In this document: piece after piece, positions 38,266-47,607 of the stretch
How positions within the stretch are numbered: position 1 is the first letter of the stretch
How the letters are laid out: each line of letters starts with the position of its first letter
Made by a program: the position numbers and the translations under genes
Assembly (NCBI GenBank): GCA_013696395.1
Contig: JACCYQ010000023.1
Location: forward strand, 39,763 to 103,762
Length of the DNA: 64,000 nt
Reading direction: 5' to 3'
Origin: Chitinophagaceae bacterium
GTDB lineage: Bacteria; Bacteroidota; Bacteroidia; Chitinophagales; Chitinophagaceae
The notes under the pieces: generated by a model
What the model was told of the DNA's origin: nothing
What the model saw: only the letters and a program-made list of their open reading frames with translations
The model's database searches: none

Positions 38266-38330
38266 AATGATTATTTTTATGCTGCAAATAAACAAAAAAA
38301 ACTAACACCCATTCGTAAATTTTAACCCTA

Positions 38331-38834
38331 ATGGATTTAAATAATATCAAATTAACTGCCACAATGATTTCAGGTCTTTATACAGACCAACTCATAGAGG
38401 AGAAACCCGACATAATTCCTATGATAACGAAAAGTCAAATGACAGCCGGAATTAAATTTTTGGGTGATAACAAGAAGAATATCTTAATATTAATTAACAA
38501 TCCTGATACGGTTTTTTTACCGGATGAACAGCTAAATTTTCTAACTACCATCCTAAATGCATGCAAAATGAGTCTGGGTGATGTAGCCATAATCAATCTG
38601 GCGCACACGCAAATTGATTACCAAACATTAAAAAAAAATCTAAACCAGGATAAAGCTTTGCTGTTTGATATACAACCTGCTCAAATTCAATTACCGGTAA
38701 AATTCCCTCATTTTCAGGTGCAATCATTTGATGGCTGTCAATACCTTTTATCACCATCACTTGATCAATTAGATAAGGATAAACAACTAAAAGGCAAACT
38801 ATGGAGTTGTTTACAACGTTTATTCCTATCCTGA
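38331..38834 (+). CDS. Hypothetical protein, possible HolD/UDG-like fold
   Basis: 167 aa; KKNILILINNPDTVFLPDEQLNFLTTILNACKMSLGDVAIINL ... ALLFDIQ ... LLSPSLDQLDKDKQLKGKLWSCLQRLF. Confidence 0.65.
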   Translation: MDLNNIKLTATMISGLYTDQLIEEKPDIIPMITKSQMTAGIKFLGDNKKNILILINNPDTVFLPDEQLNFLTTILNACKMSLGDVAIINLAHTQIDYQTLKKNLNQDKALLFDIQPAQIQLPVKFPHFQVQSFDGCQYLLSPSLDQLDKDKQLKGKLWSCLQRLFLS

Positions 38835-38865
38835 TCTATGGCTTAATTTTTTAAATTAAATGTGT

Positions 38866-39453
38866 ATGAAATTGATTTTCGCAACCAATAATCAGTTTAA
38901 AGTCAAAGAAATACAGCCTGAAGTAGGAAATTTTTTTGAATTAGTAACTCTGAAAGAAGCAGGAATCAATACAGATATACCAGAACCTTTTAATACGCTG
39001 GAAGAAAATGCCACCCATAAATCCAAAACAATATCAGAATTAACCGGCCTTGATTGTTTTAGTGAAGATACCGGCCTTGAAGTATATTCTTTGAATGGTG
39101 AGCCTGGGGTAAAAAGCGCACGATACAGTGGTGAAGAAAAATCATTTGAGAAAAACATTGACAAACTGCTGGAGAAATTAAAATCAAAACCCGAAAGAAA
39201 AGCCAGATTCAGAACAGTTATTTCCTTAATGTTAAATGGTACGGAAAAACAATTTGAAGGTATATGCGAAGGTGAAATCATTGAAATAATGAAGGGTGAC
39301 AGGGGTTTTGGTTACGACCCGGTTTTTGTGCCCTTTGGAAGTGACAAAACATTTGCACAAATGACTATAAATGAAAAAAACGAATATAGCCACCGTAAAA
39401 AGGCTGTGAATAAACTGGTAAATTACCTGCATAAAATAAAACAACACAATTGA
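38866..39453 (+). CDS. rdgB: RdgB/HAM1 family non-canonical purine NTP pyrophosphatase
   Basis: MKLIFATNNQFKVKEIQPEV...LDCFSEDTGLEVYSLNGEPGVKSARYSGE...GDRGFGYDPVFVPFGSDKTFAQM. Confidence 0.93.
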   Translation: MKLIFATNNQFKVKEIQPEVGNFFELVTLKEAGINTDIPEPFNTLEENATHKSKTISELTGLDCFSEDTGLEVYSLNGEPGVKSARYSGEEKSFEKNIDKLLEKLKSKPERKARFRTVISLMLNGTEKQFEGICEGEIIEIMKGDRGFGYDPVFVPFGSDKTFAQMTINEKNEYSHRKKAVNKLVNYLHKIKQHN

Positions 39454-40022
39454 GCACTACAAGCAACCAAATAATAAGCGAAAGCGACTTAATTGAAGGA
39501 TGTTTACAGGAAAACAGGCGCATGCAGGAAGAATTATACAATAGATTTTCTTCTAAAATGTACGCTGTTTGCCTTCGGTATGCCGGAAACACACAGGAAG
39601 CTGAAGATATTTTACAGGAAGGATTTATTAAGATATTCAAGAAATTATCAAGCTTTCGGGGTGAAGGTTCTTTTGAAGGCTGGATAAGGAGAATTTTTGT
39701 GAATACAGCTATAGAACATTTCAGGCGCAAAAAATATCTGCAACCTGTAACCGAAAAAGAAGAAAGTACAATTGAAGGGGATTACCTGAATGTACTGGAT
39801 GGATTAGCAGAAAGAGATATAATTGAATTGATACAGGAATTATCACCTGGTTACCGTACGGTCTTCAACATGTATGTTATAGAAGGATATACCCATAAAG
39901 AAATTGGTGACATTATGGGTATCAGTGAAGGCACCAGTAAATCGCAATTATCCAGGGCAAAGGTGATACTCCAGGACATGGTTAAGAAATATATTGATCA
40001 ACACCGATCCGTTAAAAAATGA
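39450..40022 (+). CDS. ECF-type RNA polymerase sigma factor
   Basis: YAGNTQEAEDILQEGFIKIFKKLSSFRGEGSFEGWIRRIFVNTAIEHFRRKK ... LSPGYRTVFNMYVIEGYTHKEIGDIMGISEGTSKSQLSRAK. Confidence 0.93.
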   Translation: MSTTSNQIISESDLIEGCLQENRRMQEELYNRFSSKMYAVCLRYAGNTQEAEDILQEGFIKIFKKLSSFRGEGSFEGWIRRIFVNTAIEHFRRKKYLQPVTEKEESTIEGDYLNVLDGLAERDIIELIQELSPGYRTVFNMYVIEGYTHKEIGDIMGISEGTSKSQLSRAKVILQDMVKKYIDQHRSVKK

Positions 40023-40894
40023 AAGACGAACTTAAAAATAAAATTTACAACTGCGAAATTAAGCCACCAGGCAATAACTGGACTGCTATTGCCAATGCAT
40101 TAGATGATGGCGTAAAAGCCTCTTTCCCTACAAAATTGTTTTCCTATGAAACGCCACCCCCAGCGGAGGCATGGAATAAAATTGCCAATAAGCTTGATAA
40201 TATAAGTGAAGCAGCTATTATTCCGGTCTATAAGAAAGCTTTCCCAGTTTGGCGGTATGCCGCAGCTGCCGCTATCATTGGTATTATAGCCTTATCTGTG
40301 TTTTGGATGACTGATGGTAGCAATACCATAAATAATGATATGGCTACTAAGCCGGATGAAACCGTTACACCCAAAACTAATAATCTCCCGGTGCCTTTGA
40401 ATAAACCATCAATAGCCGGGGAAGTAAATGAAGATTGGATTGAAAATGATGAGAACAAAACGGAAAAATGGGTAGCTAAAAACAGTTATCGGGAAAAATA
40501 TCCTGATCAAAACACTTATGCAGTAGCGACCATGGATGATTTAAGGAATGCACCTGCCCAATTATCTTATTCTTTTTCTGTTGATAATATGGATGGCAAC
40601 CTGCAACCTCTGGATTACAGTGCCCGTAATATATCCTATAATCCTTCACAAGTCGCCACTAATAATCCTTATGTAACAGTAATAAGTGAAGATGGTTATG
40701 TTATAAGAATTTCCAAAAAACTTGCAGGAATGATTGGTTGTCTGGATAACGAACCTTCTTTAAACAATATTGATTGTAAAGCAAAAATACAGAAATGGAG
40801 AGAGCAGATAGCCTCTTCACCAATTACGCCTTCGCCTGATAATTTTCTGGATATGCTGAGCCTGATTAATTCCATTAAAGAAAACACCCCCTGA
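40019..40894 (+). CDS. Putative anti-sigma factor-like single-pass membrane protein
   Basis: ATGA overlap with the ECF sigma gene; cytoplasmic N-terminus then one TM (WRYAAAAAIIGIIALSVFWM). Confidence 0.7.
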   Translation: MKDELKNKIYNCEIKPPGNNWTAIANALDDGVKASFPTKLFSYETPPPAEAWNKIANKLDNISEAAIIPVYKKAFPVWRYAAAAAIIGIIALSVFWMTDGSNTINNDMATKPDETVTPKTNNLPVPLNKPSIAGEVNEDWIENDENKTEKWVAKNSYREKYPDQNTYAVATMDDLRNAPAQLSYSFSVDNMDGNLQPLDYSARNISYNPSQVATNNPYVTVISEDGYVIRISKKLAGMIGCLDNEPSLNNIDCKAKIQKWREQIASSPITPSPDNFLDMLSLINSIKENTP

Positions 40895-40910
40895 TATTAA
40901 ACCAAAATGC

Positions 40911-41372
40911 ATGGGTATGTCGCGAATTAAAATTGAACTCCCGGAGCATTTTTCATTTTATACAAAAATACCTGTCCGTATCACTGATATAAACTATGGG
41001 GGACATGTTGGGAATGACAGCATTTTATCAATCATTCACGAGGCAAGAATGCAATTCCTGAAAAATAAAAATTTGGATGAATTGAATTTCGGTGGATTCG
41101 GGCTTATTATGAGAGATGTGGCCATTGAATTCAAAAATGAATTATTTTATGGGGAAGATGTAAAAGTTGCGGTTCATGCTGCCGATTTTTCTAAAATTGC
41201 ATTTTCAATTTATTATAAAATAGAAAAATCAAATGCGGTATCAAATGAGAAAAAAATTATTGCCCTGGCTAAAACAGGTATGGTTTGTTTTGATTACCCA
41301 TTAAAAAAAGTAATGGCCATTCCATCAATAATTCTGGAAAAATTTATCCAGGATATTAACCCGCTTAATTAA
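40911..41372 (+). CDS. Acyl-CoA thioesterase (4-hydroxybenzoyl-CoA thioesterase-like hotdog)
   Basis: TKIPVRITDINYGGHVGNDSILSIIHEARMQFLKNK. Confidence 0.85.
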   Translation: MGMSRIKIELPEHFSFYTKIPVRITDINYGGHVGNDSILSIIHEARMQFLKNKNLDELNFGGFGLIMRDVAIEFKNELFYGEDVKVAVHAADFSKIAFSIYYKIEKSNAVSNEKKIIALAKTGMVCFDYPLKKVMAIPSIILEKFIQDINPLN

Positions 41373-42106
41373 TCAATTTCATTCCAGATTTTCCAACTTT
41401 CATCGGCTTGTATTTGCAGCATTTCCAACCCATTTTGTGTTTTCGCTCCTTTTTCCTGACCCATTTTTAAAAATTTTGTGGAGGGTGGATTATATACCAC
41501 GTCAAATAAATAGTGATTCGGGGTCAACAACTCATAAGGAATTTCCGGGGCGTCTTCTGTATTAGGAAAAGTTCCCAATGGTGTTGTATTGATAAGCAGC
41601 AAATGTTCCTGAATAATTGATTTACTAAGTAATCTATAATTCAACTGAGTATTATCTGGATTTCTTGAAACTACCTGGAAGCGGATATTCAATTTACTTA
41701 AAACATATTCCACGGCTTTGGATACGCCACCCGATCCTAATATCAGGGCTTTTGTATGATGTGGTTGCAAATATTTCTCCAGGCTTTTTTTAAAACCTAT
41801 TACATCTGTATTATGTCCATGCAATTGACCATTTTTCAAGTGTATGCAATTACATGCCCCGATAACCTGGACAACTGGTGAAGCATGATGCAGATATGAA
41901 ATTACCTGTTGTTTATAGGGAATAGTAACATTCAGACCTACCAATTCAAGCTTATTATGAAGAATATTTTTTATCTCAGCGATGGATGCAATCGGAAAAT
42001 TTTCATACCGGCAGTTGGTCAGCTTTTCTATTTCAAATTTTTTCGTGAAATATTCTTTTGAAAAGGAATGTGATAAAGGATAGCCTATTAAACCAAAAAG
42101 CCGCAT
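41369..42106 (-). CDS. aroE: Shikimate dehydrogenase
   Basis: RLFGLIGYPLSHSFSKEYF..., VGLNVTIPYKQQVI, GHNTDVIGFKKSL, ALILGSGGVSKAVEYVLSKL, INTTPLGTFP. Confidence 0.93.
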   Translation of the reverse strand: MRLFGLIGYPLSHSFSKEYFTKKFEIEKLTNCRYENFPIASIAEIKNILHNKLELVGLNVTIPYKQQVISYLHHASPVVQVIGACNCIHLKNGQLHGHNTDVIGFKKSLEKYLQPHHTKALILGSGGVSKAVEYVLSKLNIRFQVVSRNPDNTQLNYRLLSKSIIQEHLLLINTTPLGTFPNTEDAPEIPYELLTPNHYLFDVVYNPPSTKFLKMGQEKGAKTQNGLEMLQIQADESWKIWNEID

Positions 42107-42111
42107 AAAAA

Positions 42112-42873
42112 TTATTTGTCTAAGAACAAATTAAAGGTATCACCTCTTAATCCAATACGCATAGCCTCAAGAGGAATTACTTCCGAAGGAGCGATATTCC
42201 CGAGATTAGCATTGCATCCAAGTAATTCAATAAAATAAAGTTGTTGTTCTTTCTGAGGAGCTTCCCAGATGATTTTTTCACTCGCTATTTGCGTTAATAT
42301 CTCCTGCACCAAGCCTTCTCTAACTTCACCAGATCCACGATAAATACCAACGTTTCCTGCTTCCCTGGCCTCTGCAATGACATATGTAGATCCGGCTTCC
42401 AATTCTGCCCGCATCTGTTCAATCCATTTATAGGGCGGAATGATATGTGCTGCATCCTTACTACCAACCTCACTTAAAACAGTAAATTCTTTTGCCAGTT
42501 TTTCTATATAACCGCATTTTTCAGCATGTGGAATTTCGATGGAACCATCACTTACTTCCAGGTAACTGATACCGAATTCTTTACATACAGAAACATAATC
42601 ATCAAACTGATTGCGGATCAGGAAGGCTTCGAATAGTGTTCCGCCAAAATAAATAGGTATATCATAAGACCGGTAGATTTCCAATTTTTCTTTAAGAATT
42701 GGAGTTACAAAAGAAGTTCCAAAACCAAGTTTAATAATATCCACGTGCGGATGTGCAACACTCAGGAAATTTATTGCTTCATTTACACTGATCCCTTTAT
42801 CCATCACCATGGTAAGGCCTGATTCTCTGGGCTTTTTACCACGATCAGGAATTTGTGAGAGTTTAAAATTCAT
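42112..42873 (-). CDS. Phosphosulfolactate synthase family protein (ComA-like)
   Basis: KPRESGLTMVMDKGI..., HVDIIKLGFGTSFV, YFGGTLFEAFLIRNQFDDYVSVCKEFGISYLEVSDGSIEIP, VLSEVGSKD. Confidence 0.85.
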   Translation of the reverse strand: MNFKLSQIPDRGKKPRESGLTMVMDKGISVNEAINFLSVAHPHVDIIKLGFGTSFVTPILKEKLEIYRSYDIPIYFGGTLFEAFLIRNQFDDYVSVCKEFGISYLEVSDGSIEIPHAEKCGYIEKLAKEFTVLSEVGSKDAAHIIPPYKWIEQMRAELEAGSTYVIAEAREAGNVGIYRGSGEVREGLVQEILTQIASEKIIWEAPQKEQQLYFIELLGCNANLGNIAPSEVIPLEAMRIGLRGDTFNLFLDK

Positions 42874-42980
42874 GTACAGGGTTTTAACTATAAAAGTTTA
42901 ACAGATTTAACCGCTTTTAAAAAACTGGCGCAAAAATAAGGAAGAATAAATTGCGCTCACCTGACTTTTATCTAACCCTT

Positions 42981-44402
42981 TTAAATTGATTTGTTTCTTT
43001 TAAACCTGGCAATGAGATCTACTACTAATTGATTTTGTAAAATTGAGGGGTTTAGTTCTACAAATTTCTTTAGTAGCCTGGGAGCTTTATCCATAGCTTT
43101 TTCAAGTTGTATAATGGCAGTTTTATTTTTACCAAGAGCAAATAATATAGCACTGTTATAAAACTGCAGGATGGGTTTACCATTACTTATTTCAAAAGCT
43201 ACATTTACCTGCTCAATCGCTTCTTCATAATACCCGGCTTTATAAAGACACCGTATCAGTGCTTCCCAACCTTTCATGCTGCGGGGTTTTATCCGAACTA
43301 CATCAGAGAAATTCTGTATTGCATCTTTGTATGCTTCCAGTTTTAGCCGGCATTCCCCCATTAATAATAGGTATTCAGTTTGGTTACGATGAATACGTGT
43401 AGCATTTACTAATTGTTTTATAGCCGCATCAAATTGACCTTCATTGTAATAAGTACAGGCTATTTTATAAAACAATTTGCTTTCTTCCGGATTAAGATGA
43501 ACTGCTTTGCGATAATGAAAGCGGGCCTGAGCATAATTTTTCATTTTTTCAAAACAATGTGCTATGGCCTCATAAATCACATCTTCTGGCTTTGAAAGTT
43601 CAAGAACCTTTTCGAGCATTTCAATGGCATCCTTATATTTTCTTAACCGGATATAAGCATCTCCCATATTCCGGTATGCATAATCAAATTTTTCATCGAT
43701 TGTTACAGCATATTTATACGCATCAATGGATTTTTCATACAACTTCAATCCCTGGAAGCCAGCACCCAGATTAAACCAGGCTAACTCATTATAGGGATAT
43801 TCATCTATAATATCCTGGTGAAGGCGTATACTTTCTTCATTACGCCCGGTAAACTCTGTCCAAAAACAAATCTTGTATAAGGCTTCTTCATTATTCTGGT
43901 CTTCTTCCAATATCATTTTTAGGCAATCGAAAACTTTATCAAACTCTTCATAATCATCATAAACATCAGCGAGTTCAAAGAGTAATTCAATGCGTTCTTC
44001 ACCATCAAAGAGCGTTAAAGCCTGCTGAAGTAATTCTACAGCCTGCTCTTGCTGGTCAAGAGCCAGTAAAGCATCTGTCTTCAAAATATATAAGTTGATG
44101 TCGGAACCATCGAACACGCTGGCTTGATCCAAAACTTCCAGGGCGGCCTTGTATCGACGGCTGGCCAGTAAAAGGTCAGCTTTTCGTATAAGGAGTGATG
44201 AAGAGTAAGGGTATTGATCAATGCCAAAATTAGCCGCCTCCAGTGCTCTGGAGAATTCTTCTTTTTCATCAAAATAATCAATGATCTTCTCGAAAGATTC
44301 TTCATCAATAAACGAATGACTTCTACCTTCCCGTAAGTTTTCAAACTGTCGGAGTAGTTCTTTTAAATATTCCCTGTCTTCGCGAAAATGCTGTTCTCTC
44401 AT
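42981..44402 (-). CDS. Tetratricopeptide repeat protein
   Basis: Repeated TPR units, e.g. NELAWFNLGAGFQGLKLYEKSIDAYKYAVTIDEKFDYAYRNMGDAYIRLRKYKDAIEMLEKVLEL. Confidence 0.92.
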   Translation of the reverse strand: MREQHFREDREYLKELLRQFENLREGRSHSFIDEESFEKIIDYFDEKEEFSRALEAANFGIDQYPYSSSLLIRKADLLLASRRYKAALEVLDQASVFDGSDINLYILKTDALLALDQQEQAVELLQQALTLFDGEERIELLFELADVYDDYEEFDKVFDCLKMILEEDQNNEEALYKICFWTEFTGRNEESIRLHQDIIDEYPYNELAWFNLGAGFQGLKLYEKSIDAYKYAVTIDEKFDYAYRNMGDAYIRLRKYKDAIEMLEKVLELSKPEDVIYEAIAHCFEKMKNYAQARFHYRKAVHLNPEESKLFYKIACTYYNEGQFDAAIKQLVNATRIHRNQTEYLLLMGECRLKLEAYKDAIQNFSDVVRIKPRSMKGWEALIRCLYKAGYYEEAIEQVNVAFEISNGKPILQFYNSAILFALGKNKTAIIQLEKAMDKAPRLLKKFVELNPSILQNQLVVDLIARFKRNKSI

Positions 44403-44547
44403 TTAATATGGTTAAAGTCAAATTAGCATTAATAATAAAAAACACCAATTATTTGTAACAATTCTTTTAGAATTTCGTTAAATAAAAATTAAACCAAATG
44501 ATGAACGGTTTCCTTTAATTTGAATATTATACTATTTTTGTAACGAA

Positions 44548-44904
44548 ATGTTAATTAACACACTAATAATCAAGAAGGTTTTGCAAAGAAAGACAGCAGT
44601 TATTGTTGTTTTGCTGGCGTCAACATTTGGGGCCTTTGCTACGCTTGGTGATGGTAAAGGGAAACCAAGACAAAAATCATTGCTTACAAAAACCCAGGTT
44701 TTTGTTAATCCAGGAATATTCACCCTCAAATCAGGATACGATTTCAGGGGAAATCACATTATAAACGAAGAAAAGAACAACTATCTCTTTATAAATACAA
44801 CTCTTACCTATAAAAAGGGAAACACAACCTATATCCTTCCCTTAAAAAGAAAAGTTATTTTAGACAAGATTAAATTCAACCCCTCATCTCAGGGGAATTA
44901 TTGA
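44548..44904 (+). CDS. Hypothetical protein with N-terminal hydrophobic segment
   Basis: 118 aa ORF; KTAVIVVLLASTFGAFATLGDGKGKPRQKSLL. Confidence 0.65.
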   Translation: MLINTLIIKKVLQRKTAVIVVLLASTFGAFATLGDGKGKPRQKSLLTKTQVFVNPGIFTLKSGYDFRGNHIINEEKNNYLFINTTLTYKKGNTTYILPLKRKVILDKIKFNPSSQGNY

Positions 44905-44910
44905 TTTTCT

Positions 44911-45573
44911 TTAATTACCAGTTCCTTTACTTTCATTATAAGAAACGATCCTGAATCCGGATTTAGGCAAATCAAATTTAGATGCCTGGACAGGGCTAAA
45001 ATTTATGTTAGAAACCGTATAAGTAACTTTCAGATTACCCATTACTGTTTCATATTCCATTACCAACCCTGGTAAACCCCTGTTTGCATATTGAAAATCA
45101 GTGTTTTCAGGTACCAGTTCGCGGGTAAAATAAACGGTAAAATCTGTTCCATCCACCATTTTACCAATAGCCTTTTGACTATTATACCCTGCGATGGTTT
45201 TAAACTCTTCAACTATCCGAAAAGTAATTCCTTCATATTTTTTGTTAGCTTCTTTCCAGTTTGCTGGGGTCATAGGGATCATATACTTCTGATCTCCATA
45301 TTCTTTAAGGACCGTAACGTTCCCGGTTTTCCCATCAATGATGGTAGATTGAGTTCCTAAGGAACTCACCATTTCAGATCGACTTTGGGCACCCTTTATA
45401 TATACAACATTGGTTGCTCCATCAAACATGTCTGCAATTTGTGGATCCGCTTTGCCTGTATTTATGACAATGTCATAAGAAATAGTTCCTTCGGTAATTT
45501 TCCGCTGGGCTTCCACCTTAATTGTGCTTAAAACCATCAGGATCAATATAATTGACTTCAACGTACGTGTCAT
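44911..45573 (-). CDS. GLPGLI family-like secreted protein
   Basis: Signal peptide; contains ...FQYANRGLPGLVMEYE... motif. Confidence 0.75.
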   Translation of the reverse strand: MTRTLKSIILILMVLSTIKVEAQRKITEGTISYDIVINTGKADPQIADMFDGATNVVYIKGAQSRSEMVSSLGTQSTIIDGKTGNVTVLKEYGDQKYMIPMTPANWKEANKKYEGITFRIVEEFKTIAGYNSQKAIGKMVDGTDFTVYFTRELVPENTDFQYANRGLPGLVMEYETVMGNLKVTYTVSNINFSPVQASKFDLPKSGFRIVSYNESKGTGN

Positions 45574-45624
45574 GTTCTTTATAAGTTTCTATTTAGACGA
45601 CAATTTAGCTTATTCGTTGCTTAC

Positions 45625-45664
45625 AAAAAAGCCGGTTTCAAATTCATCTGAAACCGGCTTTTTC
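45625..45664 (-). terminator. Intrinsic terminator of yidC
   Basis: AAAAAGCCGGTTTCA...TGAAACCGGCTTTTT, immediately past the yidC stop. Confidence 0.82.
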
Positions 45665-45678
45665 TATTATCCTATATT

Positions 45679-47514
45679 TTATTTTCTTTTTTGCATTTCC
45701 TTCAATTTCTTCTGCTGGTCCTGCGCCTGTTCCATTCGTTCCTGCCATTTCGATTTGGTCTTAGGCTTTTTCCTGTTAATCTCAATTTTAGCCAGAATTT
45801 TTTTATTATCTATGATATAATTCTGGATAATAAACTGCAATACCAGTGTTATCAGGTTTGAAACCGTATAATACCACGTTAATGCAGAGGGTAAGCTATT
45901 GAACACAAATAACAGGATGACGGGAAAGAAATACGGCATGTATTTCAGTACCGGATTATTCTGATCAGGCGTCATACTCATGCTATACAGTGAAATAATC
46001 AAACTGGTTATTGTGGCTGTAATTGTAAATAAACTGATATGATCACCATATAAAGGAATATTAAAACCCAGATCGTAAATGGTATCATAAGTTGATAAAT
46101 CTTTCGCCCATAAAAAACTTTCCCCACGAAGTGCTACATGGGAGCTAAAGAAACTATACAAGGCAAAAAATATGGGAATCTGCAGTAAAGCCGGTATGCA
46201 ACCTCCCAATGGGTTTACACCTGCCTCCCTGAATAATTTCATTTGCTCCATGCTTATCTGTTGCTGGTCATTACCATATTTCTCTTTCAATTTGGCAATT
46301 TCAGGCCGTAGTACCTTCATTTTTGCACCACTCAAATAGCTTTTGTATGTTAAGGGAGAAATAACAAGGCGGATAAGTATGGTTAATAAAAGAATTACTA
46401 TACCATAGCTGCTGACAAATCCTTTAATAAGATCAAATACCGGTAGTACAATCCAACGGTTAATATATTTTACAAAAGCAAACATTCCCTGGCCCAGATT
46501 AACCAGGTTTTCCAATTCGTAATTATACCCTTTTAAAATTTTATAATCATTAGGACCATAATATAGTTGAAGGGGAACCACATTTGTTACACTGCCTCCA
46601 TCTACTTTATATTGCAGACTGGCCCTGGCTTCAACAATTAAACCTGAATCTGAAGGAACCACCCAATCCATTTTTCCTGATTCAAAACCATTTTTAGCAA
46701 TAAATGCCGTATTAAAAAACTGCTGTTTAACAGCAACCCATTTTAAGTCAGTTTCAAAATTCTGGGAGCTTCTGTTATTGATTCCATAGTAATCAAAATC
46801 TCCCGCCTCGCTAAAACCAACCTGGGAATTCTGCTTTTCATAATCAATATCCCTTTCCAATTGTATTGCTCTTGCATTCCAATTAAAATTTAAAGCTCCA
46901 TTGGTCAATAAAGTGCTAGCTCCACTAAGCTGAATATTGAAATCGATCATGTAATCATTCGGCTTAATAACATAATGATGAACAATTACCGGACCTGCAC
47001 TATCTGTTGATTGAAGGGTAAAATTAATTTGAGTATTTCCATCCGGAGTTGTTTGAACATCGCCTGCTAAAAAGTTTAATCCAGCAATTTGGGCGCTGTT
47101 ATTGATCCCTGTATTGATGGCATAATCAATTTTATCAAAGTCTGAAGAAGCAAGCCGGACCAATTTTCCCTGCTGATCCTTAAACTTTTTAAGTTCTATG
47201 TATTCAGGCTGGCCACCTTTGGTTGTAAATACCACTTTCATTAACTCATTTTCCACACTCACAAATTCTTGGGAGGAATTAACTGCCTGGTTAAAACTGC
47301 CCGCAGTAGTAATATTTATAACAGAATCATTTTTTTGCTGTAAAACTTCTAATGCAGCTGTATCTGCTTTGGGCTTATTCAGATTAGCAATGGAATCGGC
47401 TTTGGCCTTTTCCATTTGATAAGCTTTCTGATCTTGTGTAGTGAAGTAAAAATATCCAAAAAAAAGCAGTCCAAGCACCACGAAACCAATGATGGTATTA
47501 CGATCGAAATTCAT
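45679..47514 (-). CDS. yidC: Membrane protein insertase YidC
   Basis: MNFDRNTIIGFVVLGLLFFGYFYF..., SYGIVILLLTILIRLVISPLTYKSYLSGAKMKVLRPEIAKLKEKYGNDQQQ...EQMKLFREAGVNPLGGCIPALLQIPIFFALY. Confidence 0.96.
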   Translation of the reverse strand: MNFDRNTIIGFVVLGLLFFGYFYFTTQDQKAYQMEKAKADSIANLNKPKADTAALEVLQQKNDSVINITTAGSFNQAVNSSQEFVSVENELMKVVFTTKGGQPEYIELKKFKDQQGKLVRLASSDFDKIDYAINTGINNSAQIAGLNFLAGDVQTTPDGNTQINFTLQSTDSAGPVIVHHYVIKPNDYMIDFNIQLSGASTLLTNGALNFNWNARAIQLERDIDYEKQNSQVGFSEAGDFDYYGINNRSSQNFETDLKWVAVKQQFFNTAFIAKNGFESGKMDWVVPSDSGLIVEARASLQYKVDGGSVTNVVPLQLYYGPNDYKILKGYNYELENLVNLGQGMFAFVKYINRWIVLPVFDLIKGFVSSYGIVILLLTILIRLVISPLTYKSYLSGAKMKVLRPEIAKLKEKYGNDQQQISMEQMKLFREAGVNPLGGCIPALLQIPIFFALYSFFSSHVALRGESFLWAKDLSTYDTIYDLGFNIPLYGDHISLFTITATITSLIISLYSMSMTPDQNNPVLKYMPYFFPVILLFVFNSLPSALTWYYTVSNLITLVLQFIIQNYIIDNKKILAKIEINRKKPKTKSKWQERMEQAQDQQKKLKEMQKRK

Positions 47515-47536
47515 TTAGTATTTTTTAAAAAGATGG

Positions 47537-47544
47537 CAAAGATA
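47537..47544 (-). promoter_or_regulatory. Candidate -7 element (TATCTTTG) upstream of yidC
   Basis: Plus strand CAAAGATA 23 bp upstream of the yidC start. Confidence 0.42.
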
Positions 47545-47607
47545 GGGAAACTACCTTTTGCCGATGTATTAAAACCGTCATCAACATTCTGTAAAATAAG
47601 ATTACGT

